Positions 26,215-34,654 are shown, counted from the stretch's first letter. The stretch: 64,000 nt of DNA from Burkholderia cepacia (GCF_029962485.1 NZ_CP073639.1:1-64000); one strand, 5' to 3'. The notes: generated by a model not told the origin, from the letters alone. A program made the numbers and translations.

Positions 26215-26910
26215 ATGGCTTTCAAGATCGCCGTCAGTAATCAAAAAGGTGGGACCGGGAAGACGACCATCTCCGTCAACATCGCGGCTGCGTTCGAAGC
26301 CGGCGGCAACAAGGTCGCCCTGATCGATGCCGACCCTCAAGGCACTTCTGTCCGCTGGGTAACGAGCGGCGAGAACACGTTGCCGATGACGGTTCTTTCG
26401 CTGGCGCCCGCCGGCCGTGGCATCGGTGGCGAGATCAAGAAGCAGGACGCAAACTTCGACGTGATCGTCGTCGACTGTCCCGGCAACCTCGAAGATCCGC
26501 GCATCGCATCCGTCCTTGAAGTAGCCGACTTTTGCCTGGTGCCGCTGTCGCCGTCGCCGGCCGACCTGTACAGCACCGTCGCGATGATCCGCATGATCGA
26601 GTCGATGCGCTCCGTTCGAAACCCTAATCTTTCTTCCGCATTGATGCTGAATAGTGTCAATGGAAAAACTAAAATGCGTGAAGAAATTTTAAAAATTCTA
26701 AGAGCTGAAGAAATAGGGGAGCATTTGCTCGACAGCCAGATCGCGCAACGCGAGGTCTACCGTCAGACATTCGCGCTCGGCACCACGATCCATCATCACA
26801 ATCGATACCTGAAGGGCCTGAAAGAAGCCCGTGCGGAAATCGAAAAGCTGGTCACGGAAATGGCCCAATACATCGCGTCGACGCGCGCTACCGGAGCCGC
26901 CCATGGCTAA
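26215..26910 (+). CDS. parA: ParA family partition ATPase
   Basis: A 231-residue ATPase that moves ParB-parS complexes over the nucleoid. The deviant Walker A motif is KGGTGKTT (residues 11-18), with the signature Lys11. DADPQG (38-43) is Walker A' and VIVVDCPG (about 84-91) is Walker B. There is no N-terminal helix-turn-helix, so it is of the short ParA type. The C-terminus overlaps the parB start by 8 bp. Codon use is odd between about 26615 and 26725, where AT-rich and rare codons (TTA, CTA, AGA, ATA) cluster in an otherwise GC3-rich gene. Five parS sites lie upstream. Confidence 0.95.
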   Translation: MAFKIAVSNQKGGTGKTTISVNIAAAFEAGGNKVALIDADPQGTSVRWVTSGENTLPMTVLSLAPAGRGIGGEIKKQDANFDVIVVDCPGNLEDPRIASVLEVADFCLVPLSPSPADLYSTVAMIRMIESMRSVRNPNLSSALMLNSVNGKTKMREEILKILRAEEIGEHLLDSQIAQREVYRQTFALGTTIHHHNRYLKGLKEARAEIEKLVTEMAQYIASTRATGAAHG

Positions 26911-27934
26911 GGACACTTCGAAAGACAAGAAGCCGACCGGCAACCTGCACCTCGCTGCCGGCCTGTTGCGCGGACTCGCGCAGGAAAATGCGGCCCTCGA
27001 AACGCGGCTGCCCGAACCGGCGGCCGCTGCGAATGTTGCCGTCGAGGCGGTGCCTGCCAGCGTGCCGGCCGCGGTCACGCCCGCCGGTACGACGGATCTC
27101 GGCGCGCCGCAGAAGGTGCTGGTCAAGGACTGCATCCCCAACCCGTTCAACCCGCGCGTGTTCTACTCCGAATCGAGCCTGCACGAACTCGCGCTGACGC
27201 TGAAACGGGAAGGGCAGATCGAGCCGATCAAGGTTACGCGGCTCCCGGAATTTCCCGGCAAGCTCGTCGTGATCGACGGGCAACGTCGGCTGCGCGCGAC
27301 GAGCATCAACGGCGACGAGACCATCAACGCCACGTTCCGCACGGACCACACGCCCGAGCAGCTCTACACGATCGCGTATCGCGCGAACCACGACCACGAG
27401 CGCCAGACGATCTTCGACGATGCGGTTGCGTGGAAGCGCCTCCTCGACGAGAAGGTCTTTTCCGACCAGAACACGCTGGCGGAAAAAATCGGCAAGGACA
27501 AGGCATCGATCAGCAAAACGCTGTCGCTCAACGCACTGCCTAACACGCTGCTGGAGCGGATGGCCAGCGCGAACGACGTGGTCGGTCTGCAGGCGGCGTA
27601 TTTCCTGAAGCTGATCTTCGAACGCCTGGGCGAGCCGACGGCCGACCGGCTGCTGACGGCCGTGATCGACCGGAAAAAATCGGTCCGCGATCTCGAGAAT
27701 TTCTTGCGGGCGCAGAGCGACGGCAACAAGAAAACGGGCCGCACGCGTTACAGCGTTCGTCACGACTTCGCGCTCGAATCGCGCGCGATCGGCCAGTTGA
27801 AGACCTACCCGGATGGCCGTCTGGATCTGCAACTCAAGGGGGTCGACGCGTCCCATCAGGAAGCGCTTGCCGACCAGCTCAAGACCGTCATCGATGCTTA
27901 CGTCGCCGAGCTGGCGACGGCCGCGCAAAAGTAA
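26903..27934 (+). CDS. parB: ParB family centromere-binding CTPase-type protein
   Basis: A 343-residue ParB. An Ala/Pro-rich N-terminal segment (about 1-70) leads into the ParB/sulfiredoxin-like domain: IPNPFNPRVFYSESSLHEL, then GQIEPIKVTRL, then VVIDGQRRLRATSI. The latter corresponds to the conserved GERRxRA-type CTP-binding box, here GQRRLRA. The helix-turn-helix follows at about 190-215 (NTLAEKIGKDKASISKTLSL), with a C-terminal dimerisation segment after 290. The ATG lies inside the last codons of parA, so the two are translationally coupled. It should recognise the GTTGTCACGTGACAAC sites upstream. Confidence 0.94.
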   Translation: MAKDTSKDKKPTGNLHLAAGLLRGLAQENAALETRLPEPAAAANVAVEAVPASVPAAVTPAGTTDLGAPQKVLVKDCIPNPFNPRVFYSESSLHELALTLKREGQIEPIKVTRLPEFPGKLVVIDGQRRLRATSINGDETINATFRTDHTPEQLYTIAYRANHDHERQTIFDDAVAWKRLLDEKVFSDQNTLAEKIGKDKASISKTLSLNALPNTLLERMASANDVVGLQAAYFLKLIFERLGEPTADRLLTAVIDRKKSVRDLENFLRAQSDGNKKTGRTRYSVRHDFALESRAIGQLKTYPDGRLDLQLKGVDASHQEALADQLKTVIDAYVAELATAAQK

Positions 27935-27948
27935 CGCGCCAAAAGCAG

Positions 27949-28029
27949 AAGGCCTCGCATCCGCCTTGCACCGCGAAACCGGACGACCACATAGTCCGGC
28001 GCACGATGCACCCTCGGCTGCGAGGCCTT
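27949..28029. terminator. Bidirectional terminator-like inverted repeat between convergent parB and repA
   Basis: AAGGCCTCGCA (27949-27959) and TGCGAGGCCTT (28019-28029) are perfectly inverted. Inside them CCGGAC (27979-27984) and GTCCGG (27994-27999) form a second stem. The whole fills the 97-bp gap between the two convergent genes and ends three bases before the repA stop. A nested hairpin serving both transcripts is the likely role. Confidence 0.55.
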
Positions 28030-28031
28030 GA

Positions 28032-29348
28032 TCAGTTGCCTGCGAGGCTGCTTTTGAGCAGGAATTCCAGCAGGTCGTCCGAGGTCGGTTCGCCCCAGGT
28101 ATCCAGTGCCAGCCATCGGAAGAAGCTGGTCTGCGCGAGCTTGCTCGCCTTCTTCTTCGGCGACAGCGTCAGGTCCTTCGAGCCCACTACCGTCTCGTTG
28201 TAGCGTTCGAGCAGCTTGGTCTGGTCGTCGATCTCCAGCTCGCGGAAATACGCGCCGGCTTCCTCGACCTTCGCCGCCAGATACTTGTCGCGAATCTGCT
28301 CCTGCTTGCTTTGTGCGGATTCCTTCGCCGGTGCGGCCGCCTCGGTTCCCTGCCCGTCGGCCAGCGTGTAGCCGTGCGTGAGCGCCTTGCGGAAATACGC
28401 GGCCACGTTGTCGACCGGCGCCGCATTCTTCTTCGTTGTCCGATTGAGCGTATAGGCGATCGCCGCCTTGATGCGCTGTACGCCGTATTGCGTGATCAGC
28501 CGGCGCGCCTCCGAACGCGGAATGCCGAACTTGGCGACTTCCTCGACCAGCGCTTCGTTCTTGACGTCGCCGTCCTCCACCGTATCGGCGCTCTGCTTGC
28601 GCGTCACCTTGAACTGCACGGCTTCCACGCTGCGGCCGGACTTGTGTTCGATCAGCTCGAGCGTGTGATCCGATACTTCGTTCACCTCCTGAATGCACGG
28701 CACCAGGACCTTGCTCTTGAACAGCTTGTATTCCTTGTACGACTGCGACGCCTTGTCCTGGCCGAGAATGAGGTCACGGAATTTCGGCAGCGGGATCTTT
28801 GCGGTGATGCCGATCCCTTCGTAGCGCACCGTGTTTTCCCACAGCGCGAGCGAGTGCGACCGCCGGAACTCGCGAGCGATCCGCATATCGATCAGCGCAT
28901 AGATTTCGGGGTTCAGCAACTCGCTGCGAATCTGGTCGGAGAAGCTGTACTTCAGCACCGATTGCTCAAGCTCCGCACCGGCCAGCAGACCCGACGCTTT
29001 CCAGACCGTCGAACGGTCCGCGGCCAGGTAGTCCCAGTTGACGACGGTACTGATCAACGAGTTGACCGTGTCTTTCACGTACTTCGTGTTGTTGCTGTTC
29101 AGCCCGCTCTCGTGCGAAAGCGACGCGATCGAGATCGAGAAGCTGGTCCGGCCAGGCTCGAACGCCTCCTGCCGAAGTGCGTTCTTGATCAACGAGCTGA
29201 ACATCTTGCGCTGCTGCAGCCCGATCTTTCCCGACTTGGGCGCGATATGAATCGCCTGGACCGCCTTGCGCAGCAAGTCGGGAGGCTCGGGTGTCTGAAA
29301 CAGTGAAACCTGTTTGTCTGAGCCTTTGCTTGCGGGCTTGCGCGGCAT
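28032..29348 (-). CDS. repA: Rep_3-type replication initiator protein
   Basis: A 438-residue initiator of the Rep_3/RepB family. The N-terminal part has the order AVQAIHIAPKSGKIGLQQRKMF, then LSHESGLNSNNTKYVKDTVNSLI, and a winged-helix region with SLALWENTVRYEGIG near residue 165. A second winged helix follows (about 180-260), and the C-terminal 180 residues are helical and charged. Such proteins bind iterons at their origin as monomers and repress their own gene. The gene reads away from the iteron field and converges on parB. The initiator and not DnaA/dnaN marks this as a secondary replicon. Confidence 0.9.
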   Translation of the reverse strand: MPRKPASKGSDKQVSLFQTPEPPDLLRKAVQAIHIAPKSGKIGLQQRKMFSSLIKNALRQEAFEPGRTSFSISIASLSHESGLNSNNTKYVKDTVNSLISTVVNWDYLAADRSTVWKASGLLAGAELEQSVLKYSFSDQIRSELLNPEIYALIDMRIAREFRRSHSLALWENTVRYEGIGITAKIPLPKFRDLILGQDKASQSYKEYKLFKSKVLVPCIQEVNEVSDHTLELIEHKSGRSVEAVQFKVTRKQSADTVEDGDVKNEALVEEVAKFGIPRSEARRLITQYGVQRIKAAIAYTLNRTTKKNAAPVDNVAAYFRKALTHGYTLADGQGTEAAAPAKESAQSKQEQIRDKYLAAKVEEAGAYFRELEIDDQTKLLERYNETVVGSKDLTLSPKKKASKLAQTSFFRWLALDTWGEPTSDDLLEFLLKSSLAGN

Positions 29349-29364
29349 CGTGATGTCCGGATAA

Positions 29365-29392
29365 GGTGACCTTGTTGATAGCGGACTTTATA
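29365..29392 (-). promoter_or_regulatory. repA promoter with an iteron-like half-site
   Basis: On the minus strand TATAAA (29392-29387) fits a -10 box 39 bp before the repA ATG. Between it and the ATG lies TATCAACAAGGTCACC (29380-29365). Its last seven bases GGTCACC equal the right half of the iteron-like site at 17276. A RepA contact here would fit autorepression, as known for iteron replicons. The -35 box is unclear. Confidence 0.4.
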
Positions 29393-30231
29393 CCTTTTCT
29401 CGCCCCGGAGCAACGTCCTTACTCCAGCATCACTTTCACTACCACGCGTAACTATCAGATATAAAAGGGAAATTGATGATTACGCGACTGGTGATGAACC
29501 CCATATCCATCTACCTTTGGAAAAAAAAGCTTCCCAAAAGTCGCTACCTTTGGTGTCTGGACACCGAAACCCGGCACGAGAATTGCCCTCGGGAAGGTAA
29601 CCATCCATGGGAGGCAAACGAACGGAATCGAGATCGTCGACCGAATTCGTGGTGCCCTGCAGCACAGCTGCGTTTTTCTCCCATAACTTGCTACCTTCAT
29701 CGTTTCCCATAGGAGGTTACCTGTCGGCTTCATCGATTGCGTTGTTTTCGATCCTCACGGTGGAAATCGCTCCCATAAATGGCAACCATCTACTTTCCCC
29801 ATAGCAGGTAACCTATCCGCAGCAACGATCCAGTCCATGGGAAGGGGTTCCGGAGCACAGTGATGAAATGCAGCCGATCGGCCCAGAGTTCACCCCATAA
29901 ACAGGTACCTTCGAGATTCCCCATAACCGGCTACCCGAAGAAAATCGCTGTGCATCAAGGCATCCGAGGATCGAGAGAACTGCCCCATAAAAGGCTACCT
30001 TCATGCGTTCCCATAGACGACTACCCTGTGTGATTTATGACCGCTTTCCCATAACCGGGTACGCTCGCCCCATATCCACAACCCCGATTCCCCACAACCC
30101 GGTACCCCATTCCCCAAATCCACAGACCTGAAACCCCAGACCCTTCCACCTGTGCTCCCATAAATGGGTACCGAACACCGCTCAAACCCTTGTCGCACAA
30201 GGCTGTGAGCTGTCTAAAAGTAGTTAAAGAA

Positions 30232-30259
30232 GTAAACGTGGTTTACAAAAGATGTAAAC
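30232..30259. repeat. Tandem GTAAAC/GTTTAC inverted repeats in the AT-rich origin segment
   Basis: GTAAAC (30232), GTTTAC (30241) and GTAAAC (30254) alternate in orientation with gaps of 3 and 7 bases, so the central GTTTAC can pair with either neighbour. They lie within one of the most AT-rich pieces of the origin, right of the main iterons, where strand opening would be expected. Confidence 0.5.
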
Positions 30260-30326
30260 ACACGTGTGCTGCCACAGAAAGACGAACCCCATAAACCGCT
30301 ACCAATGGGGAGCCGTCTGTGGTGGG

Positions 30327-30394
30327 GAAGGCCCGTGAATCCTTCGATCCGGGCCTGCCGAACATGGGATTGGCCCATGTTTTACCGGGCCTTC
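30327..30394. repeat. Nested palindromic block in the origin
   Basis: GAAGGCCCG (30327-30335) is inverted as CGGGCCTTC (30386-30394). Inside, AACATGGG (30361-30368) is inverted as CCCATGTT (30374-30381) around a 5-base loop. The structure could be a cruciform, a single-strand initiation signal or a transcription terminator. It lies between the last forward iteron and the two reverse ones. Confidence 0.5.
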
Positions 30395-30945
30395 AGGCCT
30401 GATAAGGCTTTCCGGAGAGGTAAGTACCCACTCACAACCCCCAAAAGTAGAAACCTATGGGAGGAAATCAGGAAGAAATCCCCCGATTCCGCGCACAGGT
30501 TCCTGTTTATGGGACCGAAGAGTCCACGTCATCATCACCTGCGCACCTGAGATCGGCCGGCAAAGCCGATTCGCAACCGGGTCCGCCAACCTCTTCGGAT
30601 CCTCCCGCGGCAGTTCGAAATCATCGTGGATTGCACGCGAGTGGTTTTTTGTACTCGAGCTCCCGCGTCCCTGGACAAGTTTTTACCGATCGGCTGTCGA
30701 CGAGTCTCGACAAATTTAGCCTGTGGCCTGTGCGCAGGTAAGATCGCCACCAGCCGCTTCGCCACGCGGCAGCCTTCCGATTTTCTACCTTTGCATCAAC
30801 CGAAGCGTCACGCTGTGGCCCTGGCCAGCTGCAACAGACCCGCACAACCGACCTGAAACGAACGTCATGCCGAACGTCATCCGCACAGGTCGTCGGTTCC
30901 TGGCCCGATCTGGAGATCGTTGCGAGCCGACGTGATGATTCGATC

Positions 30946-31031
30946 GACGACGAAGCTCACCGTAGCCGAATCGGAAGTGGCTCCCGAATTTGCTCACCCT
31001 CCGGAATGTTCCGATCCCGTAAAAGCTCACC
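30946..31031 (+). repeat. Degenerate iteron-like series ending in GCTCACC
   Basis: Three 16-mers end identically in GCTCACC: GACGACGAAGCTCACC (30946), CCCGAATTTGCTCACC (30983) and CCCGTAAAAGCTCACC (31016), at steps of 37 and 33 bp. The last resembles the iteron CCCATAAAAGGCTACC at 29984. They may be weak or decayed initiator sites. Confidence 0.4.
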
Positions 31032-31422
31032 GATCGCCATCGCAACAGGTATCAGCAAGCTGTGATGATCGCAGCACCGTCCGGCTGGCGGACTACCGAA
31101 GCGATCCAATGAGAAGCCTGTGGCAAACGTGCGCTGCGTGAGGTATCCGCATGCACAGCTACGCGAACCGACAAGCCTTTTCGCGACTTCGACGCTGAAA
31201 CAACGTCTGCCAGACAAGCACCGCGCCTTCGCGCAGTTCCTCGACACATACGTGAAGCGATGCCGGCCGACGCATTCACCGAATACACAGCGTTCGGTTT
31301 TTTGTCATACGTAACTGTCGGTGTCGACCTTCACGTCTACAGGTAACCAAAGCCACAGGTAGCCATCGACATCACAGCATGGCGACTCGACGCGATCGTC
31401 TCGATCGCCGGGCGAATCGAAT

Positions 31423-31438
31423 CGTGACCGTTTATGGG
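31423..31438 (-). repeat. Outlying reverse iteron-like site
   Basis: On the minus strand the bases read CCCATAAACGGTCACG, matching the iteron frame except for the last base. It lies about 0.9 kb right of the array and shares the GGTCAC end with the distant copy at 17276. Confidence 0.5.
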
Positions 31439-31842
31439 AAGAATCGTCGTTCGAGCCGCGTCGAAAGACAGCATGACGAGCAGGTCGACGGCTGCTGCGG
31501 TGATCGTCGGTGCGCGAGGAGGCTCACGTCACACATGAGCGTGTCGACATCACCACCAGTGAAACAGGCGCCAATGTCTCGCATCGTACTGTGCGGGCAC
31601 AACCCATTGCCGTCACCGAAGCGTGCGATACAGCGTCCCTGTCTCTACTACGCGAAGGCCACGCAGCGTTCCCGTCTTCTCCCATACGTGTATCCCGATT
31701 CCGCCATCACGTTCGCGCCACATTTTTCGCGAGGCGGTTATGATGCACAGGTCCCGATCGCGACATGACGACCGATCAGGACTGGGGCGGTATCTCGATG
31801 GTTTTTCAATCCGTGATAGTCATCAAAAAAGAGAGTTCAGCG

Positions 31843-32157
31843 ATGCAAATCCAGATCAGAAAATTCGCGCTGGCTGCTACTGCAGCCGCTTTCCTGTTCG
31901 GCTCGGCAGTTCCCGCGTTTGCACAGACCGACGCCGCCAGCGCACCTGCTGCACAGGATGCCAAGGCAGCGAAGAGCGAGGCACGCAAGGCGGCCCGGGC
32001 CAAACGCAAGGCCGAGCACAAGGCAGCACGTGCGAAGAACACCGCCGAACTGAAGAAACTCGAAGACGCCGGTTACAAGCCGGCGGCCAATGATCCGAAC
32101 TATCCGCAGAACCTGCAGAACGCAGAGAAGAAAGCCGGCGCTGCAGCAAGCCAGTAA
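31843..32157 (+). CDS. DUF4148 exported protein, lysine/alanine-rich
   Basis: A 104-residue small secreted protein. A signal peptide with a hydrophobic core (about 8-22) is followed by a likely cleavage site after AFAQ. The middle (about 38-68) is highly charged and Ala/Lys/Arg-rich. The C-terminus has the DUF4148 signature ELKKLEDAGYKPAANDPNYPQNLQNAE-like arrangement (GY.P...D..YP..LQ.A). Function is unknown; such proteins are abundant in Burkholderia envelopes. It is the first gene right of the origin region. A second DUF4148 gene is at 52074. Confidence 0.8.
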   Translation: MQIQIRKFALAATAAAFLFGSAVPAFAQTDAASAPAAQDAKAAKSEARKAARAKRKAEHKAARAKNTAELKKLEDAGYKPAANDPNYPQNLQNAEKKAGAAASQ

Positions 32158-32168
32158 GCGTCGACCGG

Positions 32169-32200
32169 CGGCAAGCCGCGGCTCGCACCGCGGCTTGCCG
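32169..32200 (+). terminator. Hairpin terminator of the DUF4148 gene
   Basis: CGGCAAGCCGCGG and CCGCGGCTTGCCG form a perfect 13-bp stem with a 6-base loop, starting 12 bp after the DUF4148 stop. No T run follows directly; a second hairpin lies 30 bp further on. Confidence 0.65.
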
Positions 32201-32229
32201 TGTGCATCATGCATCGCAGATGCACACCG

Positions 32230-32254
32230 AAAATCACGTTCCGTGATTTTTCGT
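32230..32254. terminator. Second terminator, between convergent DUF4148 and LysR genes
   Basis: AAAATCACG and CGTGATTTT pair around the loop TTC. The stem is A/T-bordered on both sides, so it provides U-rich tails in both directions, fitting termination of both convergent transcripts. Confidence 0.6.
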
Positions 32255-32309
32255 TATTTGATTCGGAATCCTTCTTTTCTCGTTGCGCACGACCGGTAAC
32301 TCGACGCGG

Positions 32310-33215
32310 TCAGTGGCGCGCGTCCGGCGCAGTCGCGTTCCCCGTCAGTTTCAGCCAGTCCTTGAATGCGCGCACGGCATCGTCGTTCGCACGCGCCGAT
32401 GCCACGTACGTGAAGTAGCGCCACGGCGGCAGTGCCGGTTCGCTGAACGGCTGCACCAGTCGGCCTTCGGCGATGTCGTCAGCGACAAGCGCGATCGGTC
32501 CCATCGCGACACCGAGCCCGTCGAGCGCGCCTTGCAACGTCAGATAGAAATGCTCGAGCGTGAGCGAGTGTCGCGGCACGAGATTCGGATGTCCGGCCGC
32601 CGCGAGCCACTCGGGCCACATGCCGGGATAGGTTGCCGCGTGCAGCAGCGTAAAACCCGCGAGATCGGCTGGCGTGTCCAGCGGCCGGCCCTCCAGCAGC
32701 TTCGGCGCACACACGGGCAGCCGCACTTCGGACAGGAATTCCTCGGCGACGTACCCGTCGATGGCTTGCGGGCCACCGCGAACGATCAGGTCGACCTTGT
32801 CGCGCAATTTCTCGATCGGCTCGTTCGACGTCGACAGCCGCACCTCGATGGCCGGATGGGCGACCTGGAACGATGACAGCTTCGGCACGAGCCAGCGCAG
32901 CGAAAACGTCGCGGGCGCGCTGACGCGCAGCACGCGCTGCTGTGCGTGTCCGAAGTGCTGCGCGGTCGCGAGCGCGATCCGGTCGAACGATGCGCCAACT
33001 TCGGCGAGATACGCACGGCCGGCGTCGGTCAGCTCGACGCGCCGGTTGTGGCGTTCGAACAGCGGCCGCCCGAGCCACGCTTCGAGTTGTTGCACGTGCC
33101 GGCTGATCGCGCCGTGCGTCACGCACAACTCGTCGGCAGCCAGCGTGAAGCTGCCAAGCCGCGCGGCGGCTTCGAACGCGCGCAGTGAATTCAACGGAGG
33201 GAGGCGTCGGGCCAT
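32310..33215 (-). CDS. LysR-type regulator, GcvA-like
   Basis: A 301-residue LysR regulator of the GcvA subgroup. The N-terminus RRLPPLNSLRAFEAAARLGSF is typical for it, followed by AADELCVTHGAISRHVQQLE as helix-turn-helix and LFERHNRRVELTDAG. The effector domain has LRVSAPATFSLRWLVPKL. It is divergent from purA with 140 bp between the two starts, so regulation of purA is possible but unproven; GcvA-like regulators more often control amino-acid or beta-lactamase genes. Confidence 0.88.
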   Translation of the reverse strand: MARRLPPLNSLRAFEAAARLGSFTLAADELCVTHGAISRHVQQLEAWLGRPLFERHNRRVELTDAGRAYLAEVGASFDRIALATAQHFGHAQQRVLRVSAPATFSLRWLVPKLSSFQVAHPAIEVRLSTSNEPIEKLRDKVDLIVRGGPQAIDGYVAEEFLSEVRLPVCAPKLLEGRPLDTPADLAGFTLLHAATYPGMWPEWLAAAGHPNLVPRHSLTLEHFYLTLQGALDGLGVAMGPIALVADDIAEGRLVQPFSEPALPPWRYFTYVASARANDDAVRAFKDWLKLTGNATAPDARH

Positions 33216-33355
33216 TGCATCGTTTCGCGTGAAATTTACTCACACGAAGGTTCAGGATTAATCGTTTGATCGGGCGATTCAGCTCCGCCAATATGGCACA
33301 CAAACGGCCGGCTTGGCCGAACGAGTGTCTGAATTTCTCACATGGAGTGCGGAGT

Positions 33356-34654
33356 ATGCCGAACGTGGTGGTAGTGGGCGCCCAATGGGGCGACGAGGGC
33401 AAGGGGCGCGTCGTGGACTGGCTGGCGGCCCAGGCCGATCTCGTCGCGCGCTACAACGGCGGCCACAACGCGGGCCATACGCTGGTCGTCGGCGGCAAGA
33501 CGTACAAGCTCGCGCTGCTGCCGAGCGGCGTCGTGCGCGGCAAGCGCGGCGTGATCGGCAACGGCGTGGCGCTCGATCCGGAAGCGCTGCTCGCGGAAAT
33601 CGGGCGGATGGCCGAGCTCGGGCTGTCGGTGACGCCGGACAATCTGTCGATCGCCGAGAACGCAACGCTGGTGCTGCCGATTCACCGCGCAATCGACCAG
33701 GCGCAGGAGCGCCTGCGCCACGAACCGATCGGCACCACGCTGCGCGGGATCGGGCCGGCCTACGAGGACAAGGTCGGGCGCCGCGGTTTGCGCGTCGGCG
33801 ATCTCGCGGAGCCTGGCCGGCTTGCCGCCAAGCTCGACGTGCTGGTCGATCATCACAACGCGTGGTTCCGTGGCCTGGGGCTCGACGAACATGACCGCGA
33901 CACGATGCTGGCGACGCTGGTCGACCTCGCGCCGAAGATCCTGCCATTCGTGCGCCCCGTCTGGGCCGACCTCAACGACGCGATCGATCGCGGCGAGCGC
34001 ATCCTGTTCGAGGGTTCGCAGGCCGTGATGCTGGATATCGACTGGGGCACGTACCCGTTCGTGACGTCGTCGGGCACCGTGGCGTCGGCCGCGGCGGCCG
34101 GCACCGGGCTGGGCGCATCGAAGCTCGGCCATGTGCTGGGTGTGACCAAGGCGTATGCGACGCGTGTCGGCGGCGGCCCGTTCCTCACGGAGCTGAACGA
34201 CCTCACCGGCGAAACGCTGCGCGCGCGCGGGCAGGAATTCGGCGTCAATACGGGCCGGCCGCGACGCTGCGGCTGGCTCGATGCCACACAACTGCGCCAG
34301 GCCGTCAGGATCTCGGGTATCGATTCGCTCGCGCTCACGAAGCTCGACGTGCTCGACGGCTTCGCGTCCATCGAGCTGTGCGTCGGTTACGAGCTCGATG
34401 GTGCGCGCGTCGACCATCTGCCGGCGAGCCTCGAGGCGCAGTCGCGCGCGACGCCTGTATACGAACGATTCGAAGGCTGGCACGGCACCGTGAAGGGCGT
34501 GCGCGAGCGTGCGGCGCTCCCGCGCGCGGCGCAGGATTTCATCGCGCGCATCGAAGCGGTCGCGGGCGTGCCGGTGTCGATGATCACGACCGGTGCGGAG
34601 CGTGACGACACGATCGTGTTGTGCAATCCTTTCGATGCGGCCGCTGCTGCATGA
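33356..34654 (+). CDS. purA: Adenylosuccinate synthetase (probable second copy on this replicon)
   Basis: A 432-residue enzyme that joins IMP and aspartate using GTP, the first step from IMP to AMP. The catalytic loop GDEGKG (12-17) includes Asp13, and the NGGHNAGHT segment includes His41, both essential. [14 protein letters not shown] (near 126) and [16 protein letters not shown] carry the IMP loop. [13 protein letters not shown] is the usual Asp-binding region. All key residues are present, so it should be active. Housekeeping purA in Burkholderia lies on chromosome 1, so this is probably a paralogue. The start at 33356 is preferred over an upstream ATG at 33266 because it matches the family N-terminus. 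Confidence 0.92.
   Translation: MPNVVVVGAQWGDEGKGRVVDWLAAQADLVARYNGGHNAGHTLVVGGKTYKLALLPSGVVRGKRGVIGNGVALDPEALLAEIGRMAELGLSVTPDNLSIAENATLVLPIHRAIDQAQERLRHEPIGTTLRGIGPAYEDKVGRRGLRVGDLAEPGRLAAKLDVLVDHHNAWFRGLGLDEHDRDTMLATLVDLAPKILPFVRPVWADLNDAIDRGERILFEGSQAVMLDIDWGTYPFVTSSGTVASAAAAGTGLGASKLGHVLGVTKAYATRVGGGPFLTELNDLTGETLRARGQEFGVNTGRPRRCGWLDATQLRQAVRISGIDSLALTKLDVLDGFASIELCVGYELDGARVDHLPASLEAQSRATPVYERFEGWHGTVKGVRERAALPRAAQDFIARIEAVAGVPVSMITTGAERDDTIVLCNPFDAAAAA

Larger units (their letters stand above)
29500..30513. repeat. Iteron array of the origin, consensus about CCCATA-n4-G-n-TACC
   Basis: Sixteen-base direct repeats begin at 29500, 29533, 29680, 29706, 29772, 29798, 29894, 29920, 29984, 30010, 30048, 30091, 30157 and 30288 on the plus strand. 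Copies in the opposite direction are at 30446-30461 and 30498-30513. Examples are CCCATAGCAGGTAACC (29798), CCCATAACCGGCTACC (29920) and CCCATAAATGGGTACC (30157). The copies at 29500, 29533, 30091 and 30446 are weaker. The pairs 29680/29706, 29772/29798, 29894/29920 and 29984/30010 each have a 26-bp period. They are the expected binding sites of RepA. Confidence 0.88.
29349..31842. other. Replication origin region of the replicon
   Basis: This is 2.5 kb without a convincing gene, with lower GC than the flanks. It contains the iteron field (29500-30513), an AT-rich block with GTAAAC/GTTTAC inverted repeats (30205-30260), a nested palindromic block (30327-30394), a degenerate repeat series (30946-31031) and an outlying iteron (31423). 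ATATCCACA at 30072 is one base from the DnaA box TTATCCACA. Between 31440 and 31842 nothing recognisable was seen. Position next to repA and parAB makes this the probable origin. Confidence 0.8.

Noticed and set aside
30072..30080. ATATCCACA as a DnaA box
   Set aside because: One mismatch to TTATCCACA and no second good box nearby; kept only as a remark in the origin entry.
29500..30513. Regular short repeats as a possible CRISPR array
   Set aside because: Repeats are 16 bp with variable centres and spacers of 10 bp or irregular length, no cas gene is present, and repA lies next to them. They are iterons.
31681..31696. CCCATACGTGTATCCC as a further iteron
   Set aside because: The right half does not match the consensus; similarity is limited to CCCATA.
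31379..31768. A 129-codon open frame in the origin region
   Set aside because: Arg/Ser-rich sequence without family motif, no RBS, and it covers a reverse iteron.
33356..34654. Possibility that purA is a phage PurZ (2-aminoadenylosuccinate synthetase)
   Set aside because: The catalytic Asp13 in GDEGKG, which PurZ proteins replace, is present, and the rest follows bacterial PurA.
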